A stretch of DNA of 64,000 bases from DATCMH01 sp036563505 (GCA_036563505.1 DATCMH010000022.1:286857-350856); one strand, 5' to 3'. Positions 43,359 through 52,196 are shown, counted from the stretch's first letter. Numbers and translations are program-made. The notes: generated by a model not told the origin, from the sequence alone.

Positions 43359-43979
43359 ATGTCCCGCACGATCGACTACTATCTCTCGCTTGGCTCCACC
43401 TGGGCCTATATCGGCCACGCTGCCTTCATGGACGTGGCGCGCCGGCACGGCGTGACGATCAACTACAAGCCGATGATGTTGGGCCAGGTCTTCTCCAAGA
43501 CAGGCGGTCTGCCCTTGCCCCAGCGCCATCCGGCGCGGCAGCGCTATCGGCTTCTCGAGATGCAGCGCTGGCGGGAGCGGCGGGGCCTCCCGCTCAACCT
43601 GAACCCCAAGCACGCCCGCTTCGACGCGAGCCTGGCCGACCGCTTCGTCATCGCCATTCTCGCCGCCCATCAGGACCCGGACGCATTCCTGCGCGCGGCC
43701 TTCGCCGGCATCTGGGTTGAGGAGCGCGACCTCTCCGATCGGGACACGATCCTGGAGCTTGCGGCGCGATCAGGCCTCGATGGCCCGAGCCTCATGGAGC
43801 GCGCGGAGGGCACCACGACGGAGGTGATCTACGCCCTCAACCTCGAGAACGCGGTCGGGGCCGACGTCTTCGGCTCCCCGGCCTACGTGCTCGACGGCGA
43901 GGTCTTCTGGGGCCAGGACCGCCTCGACCTTCTCGACGACGCGCTCTCGACGGGCCGGCCGGCGTATCGGCCGGAGTAG
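43359..43979 (+). CDS. 2-hydroxychromene-2-carboxylate isomerase/DsbA-like family protein
   Basis: 206 residues. IDYYLSLGSTWAYIGHAAFMDVARRHGV and the C-terminal VFGSPAYVLDGEVFWGQDRLDLLDDAL are the blocks of kappa-class GST/HCCA isomerases, which share the DsbA fold. These enzymes isomerise a naphthalene-pathway intermediate or act on glutathione conjugates. No aromatic-degradation genes are next to it, so the natural substrate is uncertain. Confidence 0.85.
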   Translation: MSRTIDYYLSLGSTWAYIGHAAFMDVARRHGVTINYKPMMLGQVFSKTGGLPLPQRHPARQRYRLLEMQRWRERRGLPLNLNPKHARFDASLADRFVIAILAAHQDPDAFLRAAFAGIWVEERDLSDRDTILELAARSGLDGPSLMERAEGTTTEVIYALNLENAVGADVFGSPAYVLDGEVFWGQDRLDLLDDALSTGRPAYRPE

Positions 43980-44025
43980 GGATGCGCTGAGCCTGGCTCG
44001 GAACGATCCTTGGCCCATCCTCTCA

Positions 44026-44138
44026 CCTCATCCTGAGGCGCCGCGGTCGCGCGGCCTCGAAGGAGGGCTCCAGGACCGATCACGTCACTGGAGCCCTCCT
44101 TCGAGGCTCAGGCTCCGCCTTCGCACCTCAGGATGAGG
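44026..44138. repeat. Long palindromic repeat, family D
   Basis: CCTCATCCTGAGG at the left and CCTCAGGATGAGG at the right, with inner arms GAAGGAGGGCTCCAG and CTGGAGCCCTCCTTC around ACCGATCACGTCA. It can fold into a single long stem. It lies between the isomerase gene and the mepA stop. Only one copy is in the window. Confidence 0.8.
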
Positions 44139-44183
44139 TTGGGGGTTGGATTTGGCCGCTGTTCGGATCAGCCTCTTCGACCT

Positions 44184-45095
44184 CTAAGGCGCCGTGAGCA
44201 CCTGGCGGCACTCGTCGGGCAATTGCGCCATCGTCATCGGCGGGCGCGGCTTGCCAGGCTTCGGGTTCAGGATTTCCGGCTTGAACCAGGCGTCGAGCTC
44301 CGGCCCGCAGCCGTCGCCGGAGGGCGGCGGGTCCTGGTCGCCGCAGGATTCGTCGCCGGCCGGACAGCTGATGCGGATGTGGAAGTGGTAGTTGTGCCCG
44401 AACATCGGGCGCACCTTGGTGAGCCAGCGCCGATCCTCCCCCGCCTCGCGGCAGAGCGCCTTCTTGATCGCCGGATTGACGAAGAGCCGCGCCACCCGCG
44501 GCTCCAGGGCCGCGGCGCGAATGAGCCGGGTATGCGCCGGCGTCCAGGCCGCCGGATCGATGTCGAGCTTGTCCGGGCGCACCACGTTCACCGCCGACAT
44601 CTCCTCGCGCTCGAGGCGGGAGAGGCGCCGGTTCGGCATCGGGGTGAGCCAGACGTCGGCGTCGAGGCCGATCTGGTGCGAGGCGTGGCCCGTCAGCATC
44701 GGCCCGCCGCGGGGCTGGGCGAGATCGCCGACGAGGAGGCCCGGCCAGCCGTTGATCTCCGGCACGCGCTTGGCGAGGCGCTCTAAGAGGGTGATGAGCT
44801 CGGGATGGCCCCAGTTGCGGTTGCGCGACAGGCGCATGACCTGCCAGGTCGTGCCGTCGACAGGGAGCGCCGTAGCACCCGCGACGCAGCCCTTCGCGTA
44901 GGAGCCGATGGCCCGGGCCTGCAGCGAAGCCGGGGCGGTCTTTCGCCCGAACAGCTCCTTCGCGGGCGTCGAGGGATCACTTGGATTGGCGAGCGGCGGC
45001 AGGGGCTTGGGGTCGACGCTGCCCTTGTCCTGCGCGAGAGCCGCGTCGGACAGGGTGAGCGCGAGGGCGAGGAGGCCGAAGCGAATCAGGGTCAT
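44184..45095 (-). CDS. mepA: Penicillin-insensitive murein endopeptidase (MepA)
   Basis: 303 residues. Signal peptide (FGLLALALTLSDAALA). Zinc-binding motifs of LAS peptidases: LTGHASHQIGLDADVWL and MFGHNYHFHIRI. Several cysteines suit periplasmic disulfides. It cleaves D-Ala-meso-DAP cross-links in peptidoglycan. Start ATG 45095; it is divergent from the Bug-type binding protein. Confidence 0.93.
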   Translation of the reverse strand: MTLIRFGLLALALTLSDAALAQDKGSVDPKPLPPLANPSDPSTPAKELFGRKTAPASLQARAIGSYAKGCVAGATALPVDGTTWQVMRLSRNRNWGHPELITLLERLAKRVPEINGWPGLLVGDLAQPRGGPMLTGHASHQIGLDADVWLTPMPNRRLSRLEREEMSAVNVVRPDKLDIDPAAWTPAHTRLIRAAALEPRVARLFVNPAIKKALCREAGEDRRWLTKVRPMFGHNYHFHIRISCPAGDESCGDQDPPPSGDGCGPELDAWFKPEILNPKPGKPRPPMTMAQLPDECRQVLTAP

Positions 45096-45219
45096 GGTGT
45101 CGAAACTAGTCGGGAGAGGGCGCGCGGTCGAAGGGCGGCTGGACGGCGGGCAGCGGCCGCCGCATCCTGAGGGCATCAAGGCCACCCGTCGCGAGAACGG
45201 CCAGCACTTTGGAGGAACC

Positions 45220-46197
45220 ATGCCCGTCACGCTCCATCGCCGCGCCGTGCTCTCCGGTCTCGCGGCGTTTGCCGCCCCGTCCGTCGCCCGCGCTCAAGCC
45301 TGGCCGACGGGGCGGTCCATCCGCATCGTCTGCCCCTTCACGCCGGCCGGCGCCACGGACGTGCTCGCGCGGCTGCTCGCCCAGAAGTTCGGCGAGCTCT
45401 GGAGCGCCAACGTCGTCGTCGAGAACAAGCCCGGCGCCGGCGGCAACATCGGCACGGAGCAGGTGGCGCGGGGCGAGGCGGATGGGTCGCAGATTCTCAT
45501 CGTCTCGGTGGGCATGGCGACGAACCGCTTTCTCTATCCGAAGCTCTCCTACGACCCGGTCGCGGATTTCGCCCCGGCGAGCCTCGTGGCGCTCGTGCCC
45601 AATATCCTGGTCGCCGGCCATCACGTGCCGGCAGGCAGCACCGCCGAGCTCGTGGCCTACTGCAAGGCGAACCCAGGCAAAGTCACCTTCGCCTCGTCGG
45701 GCGTCGGCACCTCGGTCCACCTCTCGGGCGAGCTGTTCAAGCGGCTGGCCGGGGTCGAGCTCGTCCACGTGCCCTATCGTGGCACGGGACCGGCGCTCAC
45801 CGACATGATGGGCGGACGCGTCGACATCATGTTCGACAACATCACCGCGTCCTATCCGCAGGTGCAGGCCGGCAAGGTGAAAGCCTTCGGCATCACGACC
45901 GCCAAGCGCTCGCCCAACGCGCCCGAACTCGCGCCCGTCGCCGAGACCCTGCCCGGCTTCGACGTGTCGAGCTGGTTCGCCCTCTACCTTCCCGCGAAAA
46001 CCCCGAAGGAGATCGTGGCGCGGGTCGAGGCCGACACGGCCAAGGCCGTCGCCGATCCGCTGGTGCGCTCGCGCATCGCGGCACTCGGCGGCGAGCCCGT
46101 GGGCTCGACGGGTCCTGAGCTCGACGCGCATCTCAAGGCCGAGATGGCCCGCTGGGGCAAGTTGATCCAGGAAGCCGGGATCAAGGCCGACGGGTGA
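45220..46197 (+). CDS. Bug/TctC-family tripartite tricarboxylate transporter binding protein
   Basis: 325 residues. A Tat-like N-terminus (HRRAVLSGLAAFAAPSVARA) precedes IRIVCPFTPAGATDVLARLLAQKF, ENKPGAGGNIGTEQVARGEADG and HVPYRGTGPALTDMMGGRVDIMFDN, the Bug family core. Members bind carboxylates or other anions in the periplasm. No TctA/TctB membrane genes are nearby. A strong GGAGG at 45211-45215 supports ATG 45220. Confidence 0.92.
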   Translation: MPVTLHRRAVLSGLAAFAAPSVARAQAWPTGRSIRIVCPFTPAGATDVLARLLAQKFGELWSANVVVENKPGAGGNIGTEQVARGEADGSQILIVSVGMATNRFLYPKLSYDPVADFAPASLVALVPNILVAGHHVPAGSTAELVAYCKANPGKVTFASSGVGTSVHLSGELFKRLAGVELVHVPYRGTGPALTDMMGGRVDIMFDNITASYPQVQAGKVKAFGITTAKRSPNAPELAPVAETLPGFDVSSWFALYLPAKTPKEIVARVEADTAKAVADPLVRSRIAALGGEPVGSTGPELDAHLKAEMARWGKLIQEAGIKADG

Positions 46198-46202
46198 GGC
46201 CT

Positions 46203-46367
46203 CTAAGGCATTTCGCGGTCCAGGACGCCGATGTCGCGCAGGATATAGTCGGACAGGCCGTCGAGGCTTGCCTCCCGAGCGGAGCGGGGCCGCGGGCGAA
46301 GACGCACCCACAACACGTCGAGCCAATGGCGCTCCGGGGCAAAGCGGGCGGTGTCGATCACTCTCAT
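46203..46367 (-). CDS. Small DUF1127-like protein
   Basis: 54 residues encoded on the minus strand, starting ATG 46367 with GGAGA about eight bases upstream. The C-terminal LDGLSDYILRDIGVLDREM fits the DUF1127 motif (L-x-x-LSDxxLRDIG). DUF1127 proteins are tiny Arg-rich regulators or RNA-associated proteins in alphaproteobacteria. It is divergent from a GcvA-type LysR gene, a pairing that often means direct control. Only five bases separate its stop from the Bug gene stop. Confidence 0.7.
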   Translation of the reverse strand: MRVIDTARFAPERHWLDVLWVRLRPRPRSAREASLDGLSDYILRDIGVLDREMP

Positions 46368-46477
46368 GGCGGGTTCTCCAGACCGTTGGATCTGGAGGAA
46401 AGCCTGCCGGCGCGGCCAGGCGTTGACAAAGCGGTTCTCGGCGGTCTGCCATAAGGTGGTTTGATGGGTCGACGCCG

Positions 46478-47362
46478 ATGAACCCGCTGCCGCCGCTCAA
46501 CGCCGTGCGGGTCTTCGAGGCCGCCGCGCGCTACCTCAATTTCACCCGGGCCGCAGCCGAACTCGGCATGACGCAGGCCGCGGTGAGCTACCAGATCAGG
46601 CAGCTGGAGGACCGGGTCGGAACCCCGCTCTTCGTGCGCGGGCCGCGGCAGGTCACCCTCACGGAGGCTGGCGAGCGCCTCGCACCGCAGGTCGCCGAAG
46701 CGCTCGAGATGCTGCGCGCCGCCTTCACGCGCACGGCGCGAACCGTCGACAGCATTCTATCGATCACCGCCCTGCCGGCCTTCGCCGGCGCCTGGCTGGT
46801 GCCGCGGCTCGGTGCGTTCCACCTCGCCCATCCTGGCATCGCCGTGCAGCTCGAAACCTCGCAGGGCGTCGCCGATCTCGGGCGCGACGGCTTCGACGTC
46901 GGCCTGCGTTACGGCAACGGCGATTGGCCGGGGCTCGTGGCGCACCGCCTCGTGCCGAGCCGGCTCACGGCGGTGTGCAGCCCCGCGTTCCGGCGCGAGG
47001 CCGGGCTCGCGCATCCGAGCGATCTTCTGCGGGCGCCGCTGCTCGGCCCCAACGACCCCTGGTGGCAGCTCTGGTTCGCGGCGACCGGCGTCGGCCCGGT
47101 GGACCTGTCGGACCGGGTCGACCACTCGTTGGGCAGCCAGCAATTCGAGAGCATGGCCGCCGCGACCGGGCAGGGCGTCGCCCTCATCAACCCGCTGTTA
47201 TTCGCGGCGGAACTCGCGAGCGGCCGCCTCGTCCAGATCTTCGATCAGGTCATCGAAGAGCCGGGGCGTGCTTACTGGATCACCTGCGTGAAGGAGCGCC
47301 GCCGGGTCCCGAAGATCAGGGCGTTCTGGGACTGGGCCGTCGCGGAAGCCGAGCGGGTTTGA
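46478..47362 (+). CDS. LysR-family regulator, GcvA-like
   Basis: 294 residues. N-terminal HTH: LPPLNAVRVFEAAARYLNFTRAAAELGMTQAAVSYQIRQLEDRVGTPLFVRGPRQVTLTEAGE, with the GcvA-type variant sequence. Effector domain: ITALPAFAGAWLVPRLGAFHLAHPGI. It likely controls the divergent DUF1127-like gene. A TTGACA at 46423-46428 in the shared 110-base region could be a -35 element for either gene, with no strong -10. Confidence 0.92.
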   Translation: MNPLPPLNAVRVFEAAARYLNFTRAAAELGMTQAAVSYQIRQLEDRVGTPLFVRGPRQVTLTEAGERLAPQVAEALEMLRAAFTRTARTVDSILSITALPAFAGAWLVPRLGAFHLAHPGIAVQLETSQGVADLGRDGFDVGLRYGNGDWPGLVAHRLVPSRLTAVCSPAFRREAGLAHPSDLLRAPLLGPNDPWWQLWFAATGVGPVDLSDRVDHSLGSQQFESMAAATGQGVALINPLLFAAELASGRLVQIFDQVIEEPGRAYWITCVKERRRVPKIRAFWDWAVAEAERV

Positions 47363-47380
47363 TACCTGTCGGGAGCGGGT

Positions 47381-47404
47381 CCCGAGCCCGGTGCCGGGCT
47401 CGGG
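47381..47404. terminator. Hairpin between convergent LysR and SDR genes
   Basis: A perfect 10-bp stem, CCCGAGCCCG and CGGGCTCGGG, with loop GTGC, 19 bases after the LysR stop. It may end both convergent transcripts. Confidence 0.65.
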
Positions 47405-47433
47405 TTAAGGTTGGGCGCGCTCCGAGACGCCCC

Positions 47434-48585
47434 TTAAGCCCGCGGCTGCGTCGGGGCGTGCTTCGACGCGCGCCCGCCGACGCCGTAGCGGTCCGGGCCC
47501 TCGGGACGACCCTGGCCGTTGGCCGTGCGGGCGGCGAGGGTGTCGTAGTCGCGCGCCGGGTCGCCGCGGCCCTTCGAGCCGTTGCCGCGGGCGAGCAGCG
47601 CCCCGATGCCGGCGCCCACCGCTCCGAGCAGGATGAAGGTGGCGACGGGGTGCATCTGCGCCTCGAGGAACAGGCTCGTCTTGCGCGAGCCGCCGGGCAG
47701 GGAGGAGCGCTCGGCCCCGTCCTCGCGAGCGCGATACAGGTTATCGCGGCGCTGCGGACGGCCCGGATCGTGGCTCGTCTGCGTCACGCGGCCCGTGAGC
47801 TCCATGGCGTAGTCGGTCAGCCGCGGCGCGAGCGTGGCCATGGCGGCGATGGCGAAGCCGCCGAAGCCCACGGTGAGCTCGCGCTTCTCGTGCTCGCAGG
47901 CGAAGACCATGGCCTTGGCCACCACCGCCGGGTCGTAGGCCGGGGGCGGGTTCTTGGTGCCAGCCTCGTCGAGGTAGGTGCGGGCATGCTCCATGTAGGG
48001 CGTGTCGATGGCGGAGGGCTTGATCAGGGTCACCGAGATCGGCATGCCCTGCTCCTCGATTTCCATGCGCAGCCCGTCCGTGAAGCCCTTCACGGCGTGC
48101 TTCGAGGCGGAATAGGGCGCCTGGAGCATCATGGCGCGCTCGGAGAGCACGCTGCCGGTGTTGATGATCTTGCCGCCGCGGGTTTTGAGGTGCTCGGCCG
48201 CGATGAGCGAGCCGTTCACGACGCCCCAATAGTTCGTCTCGATGAGCTGACGATGGTCCTCAAGGGGCACCTCGAAGACGCTGCCGTAGATCGCCACCGC
48301 CGCGTTGTTGATCCAGGTGTCGAAGCCGCCGAAGCGCTCCTTGGCGCGCTGGGCGAGGCGCTCCAGGTCCTCGCGCTTGGAGACGTCCGTCTCCACGGCC
48401 AGCGCCTCCCCGCCCTTGGCCTCGATCTCGCGCACGAGATCGGCGAGCACTTCCGCGTTGCGGGCCGCGAGCACCAGCTTGGCGCCCCGTTCGGCCAGCG
48501 CCCGGGCTGTGGCGAGCCCGATACCGCTCGACGCGCCGGTCAGGACGATGACTTGCTCCTCGACGGGCTTGAGCTGGTTGTTCAT
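47434..48585 (-). CDS. SDR-family oxidoreductase with C-terminal membrane extension
   Basis: 383 residues. Cofactor motif LTGASSGIGLATARALAERG, NNAAVAI-type region, and active site Y-x-x-x-K in APYSASKHAVKG. The SDR part ends near residue 260; an extra approx. 110 residues include a hydrophobic segment (FILLGAVGAGIGALLARG) and a Gly/Arg-rich tail. The substrate is unknown. The extension may tether the enzyme to the membrane. Confidence 0.88.
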   Translation of the reverse strand: MNNQLKPVEEQVIVLTGASSGIGLATARALAERGAKLVLAARNAEVLADLVREIEAKGGEALAVETDVSKREDLERLAQRAKERFGGFDTWINNAAVAIYGSVFEVPLEDHRQLIETNYWGVVNGSLIAAEHLKTRGGKIINTGSVLSERAMMLQAPYSASKHAVKGFTDGLRMEIEEQGMPISVTLIKPSAIDTPYMEHARTYLDEAGTKNPPPAYDPAVVAKAMVFACEHEKRELTVGFGGFAIAAMATLAPRLTDYAMELTGRVTQTSHDPGRPQRRDNLYRAREDGAERSSLPGGSRKTSLFLEAQMHPVATFILLGAVGAGIGALLARGNGSKGRGDPARDYDTLAARTANGQGRPEGPDRYGVGGRASKHAPTQPRA

Positions 48586-48782
48586 GGCAGGATCCTTTCG
48601 CGGTGGCGCGCGGACGGGACGGCGTTGCGGAAACGTCGGGACGGTGCCGGGTCAACGTGAGGGGATTCAGCGAAGTTCCGCCTGCGGCATCGCGGCCCGA
48701 CGGCGGGCGGGAAGCTTTGCCGGAACTGTCCCGCGCGGGGCGGCGTTGGACGTCCAGGTTCATCCTGAACGGGAGCCACGTC

Positions 48783-49181
48783 ATGCAGACGACCACCTCC
48801 GGCGGCACGACGGGCGCCGAGACCCGCGAGACGCAAAACCTCATTGCCAGCGACAAGGTCGAGGGCACCGCGGTCCGCCGCTCCGACGGCGAGAAGGTCG
48901 GCACCATCGAGCGCGTGATGATCGAGAAGCGCTCGGGTCAGGTCGCCTACGCGGTGATGAGCTTCGGCGGCTTCATGGGGCTCGGCGAGGAGTACCACAC
49001 GCTGCCTTGGAGCGTGCTGAAGTACAACACGAGCCTCGACGCCTACGAGCTGAACCTCACCGAGGACCAGTTGCGCGGCGCGCCCAAGCGCTCGGCCGAA
49101 GGTCAGGACACGTCCTACGACCGGGATTGGGAAGAGCACGTCCACCGCTACTACAACGCGACGCCCTACTGGGGCGTCTGA
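48783..49181 (+). CDS. PRC-barrel domain protein
   Basis: 132 residues. The PRC-barrel core is LIASDKVEGTAVRRSDGEKVGTIERVMIEKRSGQVAYAVMSFGGFMGLGEEYHTLPWSVLKY. A polar N-terminus and a C-terminal tail rich in Asp, Tyr and Arg follow. Such proteins are soluble or envelope stress-related in alphaproteobacteria. GGGAG precedes ATG 48783. Divergent from the SDR gene. Confidence 0.88.
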   Translation: MQTTTSGGTTGAETRETQNLIASDKVEGTAVRRSDGEKVGTIERVMIEKRSGQVAYAVMSFGGFMGLGEEYHTLPWSVLKYNTSLDAYELNLTEDQLRGAPKRSAEGQDTSYDRDWEEHVHRYYNATPYWGV

Positions 49182-49205
49182 CGGCTCCGCCCACGCGAGG
49201 TTCGC

Positions 49206-49230
49206 CGCCGCGGTCCGATCGGCCGCGGCG
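49206..49230 (+). terminator. Hairpin terminator of the PRC-barrel gene
   Basis: Stem CGCCGCGG with CCGCGGCG around TCCGATCGG, followed by CTTTCGG, 25 bases after the stop. Confidence 0.6.
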
Positions 49231-49275
49231 CTTTCGGCCGTGCGGCTAGAACCCACTCCGTTGCTGAAACGCGAA

Positions 49276-49298
49276 CCGCCCCGTGCGAGACGGGGCGG
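49276..49298 (-). terminator. Hairpin downstream of the H1-like gene
   Basis: Stem CCGCCCCGT with ACGGGGCGG around GCGAG. It lies 45 bases after the H1-like stop on the minus strand and faces the PRC-barrel terminator. No T-run. Confidence 0.5.
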
Positions 49299-49342
49299 AC
49301 GCTGATCGTCAGGGCCGTGAGGCCGCGTACCGACCTTTCGGA

Positions 49343-50035
49343 TCAGGACGCTTTCGGTGCGGCCTTGCCGCCCTTCGCCGCGCCGGCGGCTTTCGGGGCA
49401 GGGGCCGAAGTCTTGGCGGCGCCCGAGCGGTTCGCGGCCGCCGCGGCGCGGGGCGCCTTGGCATCGGAGCTCTTGCCGGCCCCGGCCGTCGTGCCGGCCG
49501 CCTTGGCCGCTCCGGCCTTCGCGGCCCCGCCCTTCGGCGCGGTGTCCAAGGTTCCGGCCTTGCTGCCGACCGACCGGCTCGTCGCCGCGGCCTTGGCCGC
49601 CGTCGAAGCGGGCTTGGCGGCTGTCGGCGCAGGCTTGCTCGCAGCAGGCTTGGGAGCGCTGGTCTTGGCGGCGCCGATCTTGGCTGCCCCCGTCTTGTCG
49701 GGCGTGCTCGCCGCGGGCTTGGCGGCAACCGCGGGCTTGGGCGCCGAGGCGGTCTTCGGAACCGGTGCGCTCTTGGCAGCGCCCTGAGCGCCGTTCTTGC
49801 CCGCCGATGCGCCGCTCTGCGTCGCGCCAGGTTTGGCCGTCGCGCCGGCCTTGGGAGCCGTCGTGGACTTGTCCGCGCCCGGGGCGGCCGGCTTGGCGGC
49901 TTTGCCGGACGCCTTCTTCCCGCCGATCACCTCCATGACCACGTCCTTGGCGGCCTGCGTCGCGGTCTTCGCGAGCTTGCCGACGATCTCGGTGGCGGAT
50001 TTCGTCTTCGCTGTCGTGGTCTGGCCTTTCGCCAT
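49343..50035 (-). CDS. Histone H1-like Lys/Ala/Pro-rich protein
   Basis: 230 residues. A short helical N-terminus (SATEIVGKLAKTATQAAKDVVMEVIGGKKA) is followed by a long low-complexity tail built of AKP, AAK, PKPA and KTA-type repeats. The composition resembles bacterial histone H1-like proteins (AlgP, HctB) that bind DNA non-specifically and can compact the nucleoid. GAGGAGGGG upstream supports ATG 50035. DNA binding is inferred from composition only. Confidence 0.75.
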   Translation of the reverse strand: MAKGQTTTAKTKSATEIVGKLAKTATQAAKDVVMEVIGGKKASGKAAKPAAPGADKSTTAPKAGATAKPGATQSGASAGKNGAQGAAKSAPVPKTASAPKPAVAAKPAASTPDKTGAAKIGAAKTSAPKPAASKPAPTAAKPASTAAKAAATSRSVGSKAGTLDTAPKGGAAKAGAAKAAGTTAGAGKSSDAKAPRAAAAANRSGAAKTSAPAPKAAGAAKGGKAAPKAS

Positions 50036-50221
50036 GCTCCCCTCCTCAAGGGATCGCGCGGACACGGCCACGCTTAGCCGGTGCAACGTCGTCGAACACC
50101 CAAGGTTCCGGATTTTGAGCTTGACAGCATGATTCTGCAGGCGTGCGGCCCGTTCGGGGCTTGTCGAGCGGCGACCCAACCGTGCTAATCCCGGCGATCC
50201 GGGGAGAACAGGTCGGGAACG

Positions 50222-51313
50222 ATGAGCTGGTCCGCGCAGCAGGACGGTGCCTTGAAAGCCGTGGCGGATTGGCTGCGCCGCGGGGAGCCGCAGGTGTTCC
50301 GCCTTTTCGGCTATGCCGGCACGGGCAAGACCACGCTCGCCCGCCACGTGGCGGAAGGGATCGAGGGCGAAGTGGTCTTCGGCGCCTACACGGGCAAGGC
50401 CGCCCTCGTGCTGCGCTCCAAGGGCTGCCACGACGCCTCGACCATTCACAGCCTCATCTACCGCTCCCGGGAAACGGAGGAGGGCGGGCCCGCCTTCGTG
50501 CTGAACCGGTCGAGCCCCGCTGCGAAAGCCGACCTCATCGTCATCGACGAATGCTCCATGGTCGACGAGGACCTCGGGCGCGACCTCCTGTCCTTCGATA
50601 AGCCGGTGCTGGTCCTGGGCGATCCGGCGCAGCTGCCTCCGGTCAAGGGCGGCGGCTTCTTCACCGAGGCCGAGCCAGACGTGATGCTCACCGAGGTCCA
50701 CCGGCAAGCCGCCGACAACCCGATCATCCGCCTCTCGCTTGCCGTGCGCGAGGGCGCGCCGCTGCAGCCCGGGACCTATGGCGAGAGCCGGGTCATCCGC
50801 CGCCGCGAGATCAAGCCGGAGACGGTTCTCGAGGCCGATCAGGTGCTCGTGGGGCTGAACAAGACGCGCCGTCTCTACAACGGCCGGATCCGCGAGCTTC
50901 TGGGCTACCGCGACCCGATGCCCGCGGTGAAGGAGAAACTCGTCTGTCTGCGCAACGACAAGACCAAAGGTCTCCTCAACGGCGGCACCTGGACGATCGA
51001 GACGCTTCGCCCCGCGACGGAGGGCGTGGTGCGCATGGACGTGCTGCCCGAGGAGGAAGGACGGCGGAAAAGCGTCGAGGTGAGCGTGCTCAAGGCCTTT
51101 TTCGAGGGCCGCGAGGAGGAGATCCCGTTCCCCCTGCGCCGTGAAACCGACGAGTTCACCTACGGTTACGCGCTCACCGTCCACAAGGCGCAAGGGTCGC
51201 AGTGGGACGACCTCGTCCTCTTCGACGAGTCTTTTGCCTTCCGCGAGCATCGGGCCCGCTGGCTCTACACGGCGCTGACCCGGGCCGCGAAGACCGTGAC
51301 GGTGGCGGTCTAG
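50222..51313 (+). CDS. RecD-like ATP-dependent DNA helicase
   Basis: 363 residues. Walker A FGYAGTGKTTLARH, DECS box LIVIDECSMVDEDL, motif III VLGDPAQLPPV, and the C-terminal YALTVHKAQGSQWDDLVLF and YTALTRAAKTV motifs define a compact superfamily 1B helicase of the RecD/Dda group. It is short compared with RecD2 and has no N-terminal extension. No RecB or RecC is nearby. It may act at forks or in repair. Confidence 0.88.
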   Translation: MSWSAQQDGALKAVADWLRRGEPQVFRLFGYAGTGKTTLARHVAEGIEGEVVFGAYTGKAALVLRSKGCHDASTIHSLIYRSRETEEGGPAFVLNRSSPAAKADLIVIDECSMVDEDLGRDLLSFDKPVLVLGDPAQLPPVKGGGFFTEAEPDVMLTEVHRQAADNPIIRLSLAVREGAPLQPGTYGESRVIRRREIKPETVLEADQVLVGLNKTRRLYNGRIRELLGYRDPMPAVKEKLVCLRNDKTKGLLNGGTWTIETLRPATEGVVRMDVLPEEEGRRKSVEVSVLKAFFEGREEEIPFPLRRETDEFTYGYALTVHKAQGSQWDDLVLFDESFAFREHRARWLYTALTRAAKTVTVAV

Positions 51314-51465
51314 GCGTCGCCCGCCGCCTCGCGCGGAGCACGAGCCAAGACACGGGCCCAAGGCACTAGCCATGGACGCGCCGCCTCTGTATAAGGCGCC
51401 CCTCATCGAGATCAGACGGACGCGATCGCCGCCCGCCGCGGCGCTCTCGCTCATGGAGTTGAACT

Positions 51466-51651
51466 ATGGCCGTTCCGAAGAGAAAGACCTCGCCGTCGCG
51501 GCGCGGCATGCGTCGCTCGGCCGACGCGCTGAAGGCCCCGACCTACCTCGAGGACAAGGACTCGGGCGAGCTCCGCCGTCCGCACCACGTCGACCTCAAG
51601 ACCGGCATGTACCGCGGCCGGCAGGTGCTGAAAGTCAAGACTGACGCCTGA
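51466..51651 (+). CDS. rpmF: 50S ribosomal protein L32
   Basis: 61 residues starting AVPKRKTSPSRRGMRRSADAL, the standard L32 N-terminus. It is cysteine-free, so it is the zinc-independent form. It is followed by a clear hairpin terminator. GGAG seven bases before ATG 51466 is the likely ribosome binding site; a TATAAG about 75 bases upstream may be a -10 element. Confidence 0.96.
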   Translation: MAVPKRKTSPSRRGMRRSADALKAPTYLEDKDSGELRRPHHVDLKTGMYRGRQVLKVKTDA

Positions 51652-51685
51652 GGGCGTCGCTTCCTTCTCATCGTTTGAAGGTTCG

Positions 51686-51713
51686 AACCGGCGTCCGCGA
51701 GGGCGCCGGTTTT
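51686..51713 (+). terminator. Rho-independent terminator of rpmF
   Basis: Stem AACCGGCG with CGCCGGTT, loop TCCGCGAGGG, followed by TT after the stem TT (four Ts). It lies 35 bases after the stop codon. Confidence 0.85.
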
Positions 51714-51746
51714 CGTCGTGGCGTTCTCGTCGTGGGCGCTGCGCGA

Positions 51747-52010
51747 TCAGAAGCTCCGGTCGAGGAGCGGGCGGGCGGGCGCTTCTCGCCCGTCTCCGCC
51801 ATAGGCCTCCGAGGCCTCGCGCGGCTCGGCGCGCCGGCGCGGCCGGTAGGGCGGAAGGTTGGCGGCGCAGGCGAGAAGCTGCGTGACAAAGCCCGCGAGC
51901 GGCCGTCGCGCGGCCCAAGGACCGGCCGCGTCTGAGCCGAGAGGGCCGGCGCCCATGGGCACCAGCGCTCCCCGACATCCCTCCGGCCCCGAGGACGAAC
52001 CGTTCAGCAT
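51747..52010 (-). CDS. Short hypothetical protein
   Basis: 87 residues on the minus strand from ATG 52010. The C-terminal half (AGFVTQLLACAANLPPYRPRRRAEPREASEAYGG) resembles a small Arg-rich protein type common in Hyphomicrobiales, with the pattern LLA..xNLP..R.RRRAEP.EA..AY. The first 30 residues look less conserved, so the start may be at a later codon. Function unknown. Confidence 0.5.
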   Translation of the reverse strand: MLNGSSSGPEGCRGALVPMGAGPLGSDAAGPWAARRPLAGFVTQLLACAANLPPYRPRRRAEPREASEAYGGDGREAPARPLLDRSF

Positions 52011-52196
52011 CCTTGCGCGTCCCGTGCGTACCGATCCATCCTCCGGCCACGCAAGGCGCGGGCCCGGTTTTTACCCCTCGTTAACGCTGAAGACTGCATC
52101 GTTTCGGCACGCGGCGACAGCGGTCGCGCCGTGCGCGGCGTCGGCCGTCCACATGGGACGGGCTGGCGTTCCGCGGATGTCGGAGCGGGAGCACAC

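Noticed and set aside
50036..51454. N-terminal extension of the H1-like frame on the minus strand
   Set aside because: It is antisense to the RecD-like helicase; the good ribosome binding site is at ATG 50035.
51675..51713. tRNA gene suggested by GGTTCGAACC
   Set aside because: The motif is part of the rpmF terminator hairpin; no acceptor or anticodon stems fit around it.
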